DNA of 64,000 bases from Bacteroidota bacterium (GTDB lineage Bacteria; Bacteroidota; Bacteroidia; Cytophagales; Cyclobacteriaceae). Each line of letters starts with the position of its first letter. Within the stretch, counting starts at the first letter, position 1. The DNA lies in NCBI GenBank assembly GCA_023417065.1, contig JAEZGH010000057.1, positions 248,001 through 312,000 of the forward strand. The letters are read 5' to 3'. Below are positions 31,977 to 38,848 of the stretch, one piece after another. The position numbers and the translations under genes are program-made. The notes below the pieces were generated by a model. That model did not search any database, was not told the origin of the DNA, and saw only the letters and a list, made by a program, of their open reading frames with translations.

Positions 31977-34397
31977 TTATTCGTTCTTCAGATTTGTCAC
32001 GGGGCTACTATACGTGGCGCGCAATGTCTGTGATCCAATTGTAACTATTGCAAGCGTCAGAACAACCATTGCCGCCAATCCGATTACGCCAAACGAAACT
32101 TCAGTCCGATACGCAATGAGTTCCAGCCACAGATTATTAATAAACCACGCCGCGGGTGCAGCAACCGCGATTGCGATCAACAACAAAACCATAAAGCCTT
32201 TTGAAAGCAGCATAATCAAGGCTCGATCCGTGGATCCGAGCGCCTTGCGGATGGCGATTTCTTTCATGCGGGTTTCGATTGCGTAGGTTGCCATTCCGAG
32301 CAGTCCGAGACATGATATGGCAATCGCCATGAAGGAAATGACGCTAATGATGACCTCAAAATCACCGAATACGGTCTTATAGAACCCTCTCACTTCTGCC
32401 TCGAAGTCGTTGTACTCAATCTTCTGGGCGGGATTAACTTTTGCCCAGGCTTTTTCGATATCGGCACCTGCTCTGACGCGATCGCCGGCAAACTGAACCT
32501 GCACGACACTAAAGGATTCCGGGCGATATCGCAATGCCATGGGTCCTATCTGGCTGATGAGAATTTCGTGATTGTAATCCCTGACAACACCAATGATGCT
32601 GTATTCGGATGAATCCGCATCGAAGATTATTTCGCCAATGGCATCATGGGGATTACTGATGGCGAGTTTTTTCAAAGCCTGCTCATTCAGTAGAAGCCTG
32701 TTGCGATTACGTTCTCCTGCTGAAGCATCGAAGTTTTTTCCCGCAACGAGTTCGATACCCATGTTGTCGAGATAGTTTTCATCGACATCATAATAATCAA
32801 GCGTGATGAAGTCGGCATCAGAAAGGTTACGTTTATATCCATCTGCGCGCACCATTCCCGCTGCAGGAAGGTGGGATGCTCCGGCGGCGTTAGTGATTGT
32901 GCTGTACTGTTCGAATTCTCTTTTCAAGTTCTGATAAGAGGTGCTGTTGAGTTTCACGACAAACTTGTTTGACATATCGAACCCATGATCTTTATGCATA
33001 AACAAGGCTAACTGATTATGCACGACCAGAACCGAGATGATAAATATCAATGACAAGGAGAACTGGAAGACAAGCAAACTTTTTCTTAAGGTTAGCCTGG
33101 AGAACAACTTAACTGAGCCTATTTTCTTTAATACTCTGATAGGTTCGAATCGTGAAAGGAATACCGCGGGGAAGAATCCGGCCATCAATCCAACGAACAG
33201 ACTAAACGCGATGAAGGCGATGTATACTTCCGTGCTGATCTGCAGGTCCCATTTTAGTATGCGTGCAAAAGTCAGGTTTAGCAGGAAGGGCTTGACAATA
33301 ATTAAGAGGAGCAGGGCACAACCGAGGGCGACCAGGGACAATATGACTGCTTCGGTAATAAACTGAGTAAATATCTGGAACCGGTTTGCGCCGTTTACCT
33401 TCCGCACGCCTATTTCTTTTGCCCTTGAGAGTGACCTGGCAATGCTGAGGTTCGTGTAATTGAAGCATGATGTTATCATGACAATCAGCGCGAGGCCGCC
33501 AAAGAAATACACGAATAACATGGGCATGAAGGGACCGATCGGGTTGTTGATAAACGGTCCGGGTGTTATTGCAGTAATAGGCTGCAGCCCGAATTTATAT
33601 GAGCGTTGTTCATTCGACGTACCATTGTCCGGGCGATGTATTTTAGCAAGTTCATCGAGGTTCGATTGGAGTTGATCGATAGTTGCATCGGGGTTCCGCA
33701 GAATGTAAACCCATCCCGCTGTGAAGTTACCCCAGCCGTTGTCGCTTTCAGCGAACGTATTACTTGCCTGAAGACTTTCGATGGTCGAAAACGAGGCCAG
33801 CGCCTCGTAGACGATATGCGATTTGACCGGCTTTTCCTTAAGGATACCCGTTACTGTATAATCACCAACTTTTCCGACCTTGATAACTTCACCCAATGGA
33901 TTCTCTTTCTTAAACAGTTTGTCGGCAGCCTTGCGTGTGAGGACGACGGAGTAAGGATCGCGCAGGGCCGTTGATGGATCACCGTACTGAAGTTCGAGCT
34001 CAAAAACGTCAAGCATTTCCGGATCGACGAAGAAGCCACCCAGTGGAATACTCAAATCCTGATCGAATTCAATCCATCCGTTTCCAAAACCCCGCCGGAT
34101 GCGGACTGATTTCTCGACACCTGTAAATTCGTTAACTAACGCCGGGCCTACTGGAAGAGGAGTAGTCGCGTAAGGGTTTATTGCGCTACTTCCGTCGCTA
34201 TTTACGTAGTCGGTGGTAATTCGGTAAATACGATCGCGTTTCGAATTATGCCGATCGTATTCAAACTGATCCGCCACAAGCATAATAAGGCCAAGACATA
34301 CCGACATACTGATGGCCAGTCCGAAAATATTAATGATGGAGAAAAAGCGATGCTTGGTAAGGTTGCGGATGGCAACCAGAACATAGTTCCTTAGCAT
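31977..34397 (-). CDS. FtsX-like ABC transporter permease (MacB type), orphan
   Basis: An 806-residue permease with two MacB_PCD/FtsX halves. N-terminal helix near 21-42 (FFSIINIFGLAISMSVCLGLIMLV), a large periplasmic domain (about 45-280), a first membrane triplet with SLSRAKEIGVRKVNGANRFQIFTQF (about 315-340), then a second half with EIAIRKALGSTDRALIMLLSKGF near 705-727 and three C-terminal helices. The RKxxGA/S motif in each half contacts the ATPase. No ATPase gene is adjacent, as is common for this Bacteroidota group; it must borrow a distant ATPase. Substrate unknown. Confidence 0.9.
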   Translation of the reverse strand: MLRNYVLVAIRNLTKHRFFSIINIFGLAISMSVCLGLIMLVADQFEYDRHNSKRDRIYRITTDYVNSDGSSAINPYATTPLPVGPALVNEFTGVEKSVRIRRGFGNGWIEFDQDLSIPLGGFFVDPEMLDVFELELQYGDPSTALRDPYSVVLTRKAADKLFKKENPLGEVIKVGKVGDYTVTGILKEKPVKSHIVYEALASFSTIESLQASNTFAESDNGWGNFTAGWVYILRNPDATIDQLQSNLDELAKIHRPDNGTSNEQRSYKFGLQPITAITPGPFINNPIGPFMPMLFVYFFGGLALIVMITSCFNYTNLSIARSLSRAKEIGVRKVNGANRFQIFTQFITEAVILSLVALGCALLLLIIVKPFLLNLTFARILKWDLQISTEVYIAFIAFSLFVGLMAGFFPAVFLSRFEPIRVLKKIGSVKLFSRLTLRKSLLVFQFSLSLIFIISVLVVHNQLALFMHKDHGFDMSNKFVVKLNSTSYQNLKREFEQYSTITNAAGASHLPAAGMVRADGYKRNLSDADFITLDYYDVDENYLDNMGIELVAGKNFDASAGERNRNRLLLNEQALKKLAISNPHDAIGEIIFDADSSEYSIIGVVRDYNHEILISQIGPMALRYRPESFSVVQVQFAGDRVRAGADIEKAWAKVNPAQKIEYNDFEAEVRGFYKTVFGDFEVIISVISFMAIAISCLGLLGMATYAIETRMKEIAIRKALGSTDRALIMLLSKGFMVLLLIAIAVAAPAAWFINNLWLELIAYRTEVSFGVIGLAAMVVLTLAIVTIGSQTLRATYSSPVTNLKNE

Positions 34398-34443
34398 AGA
34401 AGGATTGGGTGATCGGTTACTTAACTGGGCAAAAACACGAGGA

Positions 34444-34794
34444 CTATTTGTCCTCGCGTTTTACGAAAAAGTAATAGACGAGATAACCGAGTGAAGTAGA
34501 CACGGCAAAGATTCCGTAGGGCAGAGTCGTGTCAGGATGGACGTCGAGGGCATCGATAACGATAAGTCCGATACCCGCCGAAAGGATAATCAGGCCCCAC
34601 TTAAGTGAAGCATTCCGATTTTCTGTCTCAGCATAGTTCCGGAAAATTGACTGACTATCTTCGTTTACATAGCCTTTTTCGATCATCTTCTTTTTGAGGA
34701 TGTAGTCGGTAAGGACTTTGGTGAAATAGTAAAGGCTTGCTCCCAGGGATCCAAGGATCGCCACAGGCATAAGTACACGAAAAAACTCGCTCAT
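34444..34794 (-). CDS. Small membrane protein, DUF6249-like
   Basis: A 116-residue protein with three hydrophobic segments (about 8-26, 64-82, 92-110) and a charged linker IEKGYVNEDSQSIFRNY, resembling DUF6249 proteins. Function unknown. It is divergent from the ECF sigma gene with 151 bases between, and lies 46 bases upstream of the permease gene on the same strand. Confidence 0.75.
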   Translation of the reverse strand: MSEFFRVLMPVAILGSLGASLYYFTKVLTDYILKKKMIEKGYVNEDSQSIFRNYAETENRNASLKWGLIILSAGIGLIVIDALDVHPDTTLPYGIFAVSTSLGYLVYYFFVKREDK

Positions 34795-34857
34795 ATTCGT
34801 AATGTTTAATGGATTGCGTATTTTTATTTGTGCCGTATGACACCGGCGCTGGCGGCT

Positions 34858-34915
34858 ATGTTGCAGAAATAACCAAAATCTTTTCGTCGATCTTTTTCGC
34901 GATCAACTGCAACAT
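34858..34915. promoter_or_regulatory. Inverted repeat in the divergent sigma-factor promoter region
   Basis: Arms ATGTTGCAG (34858-34866) and CTGCAACAT (34907-34915) are perfect 9-base complements around a 40-base centre that itself has GATC...GATC arms. It lies 30 bases before the sigma-factor ATG and could be an operator or a leader hairpin. Confidence 0.4.
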
Positions 34916-34945
34916 TGGTTTACGGCGGCGTGTCAAATAATCTAA

Positions 34946-35509
34946 ATGGTTGATGATAAGAAACTGGTTTCCCAGATCCTTGCAGGCGACATGCATGCAT
35001 TCAAAACGCTTATCAGGCAACATGAGCGACTGGTTATTCACATGGTGAGTAGACTGATCAAAAACAAAGAGGAGCAGGAGGAGATTTCACAGGATGTTTT
35101 TCTGAAGGTGTTTGACAGGTTGGCCGAATTCAACTTTCAATCAAAGCTTTCAACATGGATCGCGACGATTGCTTACCGCCACGCGATCAATGCACTGAGA
35201 AAGAAAAAGATGCAGTGGACGGACATTCCGGAGGAAGAAAGTTTTACTGCGTACTTTGTCAATGATGACGATCCCGGGAAGCTTCTCGAGGAAAGGGACA
35301 TGGACGACTATGTGATCAAACTCGTCGAACAGCTCCCTCCACAATACAAGCTAGTGCTGACACTGTTCCACCTTGAGGGGATGAATTATCAGGAGATAGG
35401 GGAAGTAACCGGAATGCCTGAAGGTACCGTTAAGAATTATCTGTTCAGGGCGCGAAATTTGTTGAAGGAGAAGGTGAAGTCGAAGATGATAAAAGAACCA
35501 GGACTATGA
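34946..35509 (+). CDS. ECF RNA polymerase sigma factor
   Basis: A 187-residue sigma-70 family protein with region 2 (LVIHMVSRLIKNKEEQEEISQDVFLKVFDRL, about 29-59, then STWIATIAYRHAINALRKKK) and region 4 (LPPQYKLVLTLFHLEGMNYQEIGEVTGMPEGTVKNYLFRARNLLKEK, about 130-176). Such factors respond to envelope or stress signals, usually held by a membrane anti-sigma protein. The next gene overlaps by 4 bases and encodes a membrane protein that could have this role. Confidence 0.93.
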   Translation: MVDDKKLVSQILAGDMHAFKTLIRQHERLVIHMVSRLIKNKEEQEEISQDVFLKVFDRLAEFNFQSKLSTWIATIAYRHAINALRKKKMQWTDIPEEESFTAYFVNDDDPGKLLEERDMDDYVIKLVEQLPPQYKLVLTLFHLEGMNYQEIGEVTGMPEGTVKNYLFRARNLLKEKVKSKMIKEPGL

Positions 35510-35895
35510 GTTACGACGAAGAAATGCAGAATCGGGCTAATGATAGCAAATCCGGAGAAATGTCCGATGAAAAAGCGTACCGGCTTGTTTTCAATGCGCT
35601 CGGGAAAGAACCCGTAGTCGATGTTGCACCAGGGTTGGCTGACCGTGTAATATTGCGACTTCAGGAACGCAAGGCGGCACGAAAAGCTTCATCCGACTGG
35701 ATCTTTGCCGTCGGCGGTGGGATTGTGTTCCTTGCAGGGCTTATTATAACAATCGTTGTTACGGGGTTCAAACCAGACTTCGGTTTTTTCAATGAGATCG
35801 CGGATTTCAAGGGAATATTCATCTTTGGCGCTGTTTTCATCATTTTGATAAATATCCTCGATAAACAACTGATGCGGAAAAAACGAATTATTTGA
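35506..35895 (+). CDS. Membrane protein, possible anti-sigma partner
   Basis: A 129-residue protein: a charged cytoplasmic-looking N-terminus (1-62) followed by two membrane helices (about 65-83 and 98-117) and a basic tail LMRKKRII. The ATGA overlap with the sigma gene suggests the usual sigma/anti-sigma pairing, but the ZAS motif (HxxxCxxC) is absent, so this is inference. Confidence 0.75.
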   Translation: MSYDEEMQNRANDSKSGEMSDEKAYRLVFNALGKEPVVDVAPGLADRVILRLQERKAARKASSDWIFAVGGGIVFLAGLIITIVVTGFKPDFGFFNEIADFKGIFIFGAVFIILINILDKQLMRKKRII

Positions 35896-35943
35896 AAAAA
35901 ATGGGAACTGGCGTTATTGCATATTAGCCGTAACGTTAATCCT

Positions 35944-36774
35944 ATGAAGCGAATAATTTTAGCTGCGTTTATTTTCCTTTTCGCCGTTCCGGTATTCGCC
36001 CAACTGAAGGGCGATAGCTGGGAAAAAGTCAAAACCTCCGGCTCGGGTACCCTTACAGTAGTATATTACGAACAGCCAGGCCTAATTCAGGACGATGGCA
36101 ATACCGTGAAAGGTGTCTGTGTTGATCTGATTACCGAATTCACGAAATGGGTGAAAGAAACTCACGGCAAGGACGTCAAAGTTGTCTATGCGTCTAAGGA
36201 AAAGGAGTTCGCTAATTTTCTGAAAGTCATCCAACGGACACCGAACATCCTGGGCGTAACAAATACAAGCATCACCGAAGAGCGGAAGAAGATTTTCAAA
36301 TTTACGCCGCCGTACATGAGCACACCCCTGGTGTTTCTCACCAACGACAAAGCCCCTGCTTTGAAGAGTCTGACCGATCTACCCCGAATTTACGCTGGCT
36401 TCACAGCGGAAGTTATCACCGGAAGTACACATGTTCTACATGCCGAAAGTATCAGGGACAAGTACTATCCGGAGTTGAAAATTTCGCATACATCGTCCAG
36501 CGAGAGCGTCATAAAGAATCTCTCCACCAACCCGAAAATCTTTTCCATTCTTGATTTCACGGAATATGTTGGTGTTGTTCGCAAGAGCCTGCCGATAAAG
36601 CGGCAGGAGGTCGATCTCGGCAATTCGGAGGACCTTGCCTTTATCATGGCTAAGCAAAGTGACTGGGATCAGCTTTGGAATGAATTCCTGACTCCGGAAT
36701 ACCGGCGGAGCGCGGTGTTCAGAAAGATCATTAAAGAGAATCTTGGCTCGACGTTCCTTAACCTTGTTCACTAA
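35944..36774 (+). CDS. Extracellular solute-binding protein (SBP_bac_3-like)
   Basis: A 276-residue secreted protein from ATG 35944 (signal peptide with AVPVFAQ cut), chosen over an in-frame start at 35917 because it puts the hydrophobic segment at the N-terminus. Family-3 features are GTLTVVYYEQPGLIQDDG near the start, VKGVCVDLITEFTKW, and NTSITEERKKIFKFTPPYM, typical of amino-acid-type binding proteins. No permease or ATPase gene is near, so it may serve as a sensor or feed an unlinked transporter. The stop overlaps that of ldcA on the other strand by 4 bases. Confidence 0.8.
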   Translation: MKRIILAAFIFLFAVPVFAQLKGDSWEKVKTSGSGTLTVVYYEQPGLIQDDGNTVKGVCVDLITEFTKWVKETHGKDVKVVYASKEKEFANFLKVIQRTPNILGVTNTSITEERKKIFKFTPPYMSTPLVFLTNDKAPALKSLTDLPRIYAGFTAEVITGSTHVLHAESIRDKYYPELKISHTSSSESVIKNLSTNPKIFSILDFTEYVGVVRKSLPIKRQEVDLGNSEDLAFIMAKQSDWDQLWNEFLTPEYRRSAVFRKIIKENLGSTFLNLVH

Positions 36775-37676
36775 TTCAGGGTGCGTATCGACGCTCCTTC
36801 CGCAGTGACTTCAAGCGTGGCCATTGCGCCACTTCGCCATGCAACGTTTGGATTGATATGCCCGACGAGGAAGTTGAATCCAACGGGATAGTTGAAATCT
36901 TTGGTGTGGTATCGGATTATTTCCTCAAACGATTCTCCAAATGGCAATTCCGTGTCTTTGATTTCGCTGAAGTGGCCAATAGCCAGACCTGCCAGACCTT
37001 CAAGTTTACCGGCTCTCTTGAGCTGAACCATCATACGATCAATCCGGTATAAATATTCATCCACTTCTTCGAGAATGAGTATTCGACCGTATGTATCCAC
37101 TTCATGATTTGTTCCGAGAGAATCGACAACGAGGCTTAGATTTCCCCCTACGAGAATTCCCTCGCCAACACCGTGTCGATTGTGAGGTGATGCGGGAGCT
37201 TTTAGGATTTCTGCATTTCCCCAAAGCACCTGCCGCAGGCTTTCAACCGAAGATGCGGCATCCGCGTTTTTGAACAAAGCGGGCATGGTTCCATGGATGC
37301 TCTGAATTCCAAGGGTTGCAAGTTTGAGGTGGAGGGCGGTGATGTCGCTGAAACCAACTATCCACCTTGGGTTTTTTTTCAGCTCGTCCCATTTGATTCC
37401 ATCGATAATGCGTGTTGTGCCGTACCCTCCGCGGGCGCAGAGGATCGCGCGAATGGAAGGATCGTCTACAAATTGCTGAAGTGCTGCGTGTCGCTGCTCG
37501 TCCGTGCCGGCCAGGTAAGAATGGCCATCGCTGAATAGGTAAGGAGAGAGTTCGACCTTTAATCCCCATCTTTCCAGGATTTCAACAGCTGCGTCGATGT
37601 CTTCGCGCCGGATTCTTCGCGCGGTCGCAACGATTCCTACTTTGTCGCCAGGTTTTAGTGGAGAGGGCTTAATCAT
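36771..37676 (-). CDS. ldcA: LD-carboxypeptidase (peptidase S66)
   Basis: A 301-residue cytoplasmic serine peptidase that trims D-Ala from murein tetrapeptides during peptidoglycan recycling. Visible motifs are CARGGYGTTRIID (80-92), the nucleophile Ser110 in VGFSDITALH, the Glu of LILEEVDEYLYRIDRM, and the His of VGHINPNVAWRSG, the expected Ser-Glu-His set. The start codon lies six bases after the T-tract of the terminator that ends the skp operon, so expression may depend on read-through or an internal promoter. Confidence 0.92.
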   Translation of the reverse strand: MIKPSPLKPGDKVGIVATARRIRREDIDAAVEILERWGLKVELSPYLFSDGHSYLAGTDEQRHAALQQFVDDPSIRAILCARGGYGTTRIIDGIKWDELKKNPRWIVGFSDITALHLKLATLGIQSIHGTMPALFKNADAASSVESLRQVLWGNAEILKAPASPHNRHGVGEGILVGGNLSLVVDSLGTNHEVDTYGRILILEEVDEYLYRIDRMMVQLKRAGKLEGLAGLAIGHFSEIKDTELPFGESFEEIIRYHTKDFNYPVGFNFLVGHINPNVAWRSGAMATLEVTAEGASIRTLN

Positions 37677-37681
37677 AGGCT

Positions 37682-37708
37682 AAAAAAAAAGCCCTCCCTT
37701 GGGAAGGC
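37682..37708 (-). terminator. Terminator of the uppS-bamA-skp operon
   Basis: Read on the minus strand: stem GCCTTCCC / GGGAGGGC with one mismatch, then nine T. It ends directly before the ldcA start codon. Confidence 0.85.
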
Positions 37709-37729
37709 CTTTGTGAAATTCGGTATGAA

Positions 37730-38293
37730 TTAATTCTTTGGAGCAGATCCTTGTGCGGGAGCCTGAGTTTGCGGCTTAGGAGTAACACCCATTTTCTTGA
37801 GCACGAGGTCTGAGATATCAGACGCGTCATCCGCGTAGAGCACCACGTCAAGTCCGCCGATCTGTTGGCTGAGCACCATAGTAAAGCCGTTTTCCTTTGC
37901 AGTTTCCTCGATGGCTTTGCCAACTTTTTCATAAACCGGAGCCATCAGCTGGTTATTCTTGTTCTGGATGGTCACCTGAGCATCCTCCTGAAGTTTCTGG
38001 AGGTTTTCCTGCATTTGCTGGAGTTCGCGTTCTGTATTTACACGAACCGCCTCGATCATATTGTTGATGTTTTGGGTGTAGTCCTGATATTTCTTTCTGA
38101 AGTCAGCGGCTTTGGCTTCGATCTGGTTTTTGAGTTGTGTTTGAAGAGACTTGAGCTCGGTGTCGATCTGTTTTGATTCAGGCATCTGACTGAAAATATA
38201 GTCTACGTCAGCATAACCTATCTTCGAAGACGTCTGAGCTTGAGAAAGGAACGAGCAAAAGCTCATTGCCACGATAAATACGAATGTTCTCAT
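37730..38293 (-). CDS. OmpH/Skp family periplasmic chaperone, copy 2
   Basis: A 187-residue protein with a signal peptide (SFCSFLSQAQ) and the OmpH/Skp plan: KIGYADVDYIFSQMPESKQI at 22-41, a long charged coiled coil (about 45-120), and a C-terminal beta part with VLYADDASDISDLVLKKMG. A Pro/Gln/Ala-rich tail ends the protein. Skp holds unfolded outer-membrane proteins on their way to BamA. It is the last gene before the terminator; the two skp copies and bamA form one operon. Confidence 0.92.
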   Translation of the reverse strand: MRTFVFIVAMSFCSFLSQAQTSSKIGYADVDYIFSQMPESKQIDTELKSLQTQLKNQIEAKAADFRKKYQDYTQNINNMIEAVRVNTERELQQMQENLQKLQEDAQVTIQNKNNQLMAPVYEKVGKAIEETAKENGFTMVLSQQIGGLDVVLYADDASDISDLVLKKMGVTPKPQTQAPAQGSAPKN

Positions 38294-38308
38294 TACGGTA
38301 GTTTCAAT

Positions 38309-38845
38309 TTAGTTTTTAATCTTATCATTGGGATCGCCCAGTCCCAGTTCATCCAGTACAAAATCGGTGTAATCGTGGCGGGGATCTGTGTAGATCATCA
38401 CCAGCTCACCTGCCTTGTCGAACATAATGGCGAGGTTGTTTTGTTTACAAACTTTATCAACGGCATCCCAGACTTTATCCTGAATCGGCTTGATAAGTTC
38501 CTGCTTTTTCAGGAAGAACAGGCCGTTAAAGCCGAATACCTTTTTCTGATACTCTTTTAACTCGGACTCTTTTTTCTGGATCTCCGCCATGCGCTCTTTT
38601 CGCATTTCTTCGGTCAGAAGCACCTGTTCTGCCTGGAATGCATTATACATGCTTTCGATCTTTTTGGCGTCATTCTGGATTTCCTTCTCCCATGCCTGCG
38701 ACAGTTGGTTTATTTCCTCCTGAGCCTTGGCATATTCCGGCATCTTGTTCAGAATAAAGTCCGTGTCGATGTATCCGAACCTCTGAGCGTTGACAAAATT
38801 CAGGCCGAAAATGAGAAAAAATATTGTAAGAAAATATGGGCGCAT
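38309..38845 (-). CDS. OmpH/Skp family periplasmic chaperone, copy 1
   Basis: A 178-residue paralogue of the next gene: signal peptide to about residue 20, RFGYIDTDFILNKMPEYAKA (22-41), a coiled coil (about 43-115), then VMIYTDPRHDYTDFVLDELGLGD. The two copies share the order of elements but are clearly diverged. Tandem skp genes behind bamA are usual in Bacteroidota. It lies 3 bases after the bamA stop. Confidence 0.92.
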   Translation of the reverse strand: MRPYFLTIFFLIFGLNFVNAQRFGYIDTDFILNKMPEYAKAQEEINQLSQAWEKEIQNDAKKIESMYNAFQAEQVLLTEEMRKERMAEIQKKESELKEYQKKVFGFNGLFFLKKQELIKPIQDKVWDAVDKVCKQNNLAIMFDKAGELVMIYTDPRHDYTDFVLDELGLGDPNDKIKN

Positions 38846-38848
38846 AAC

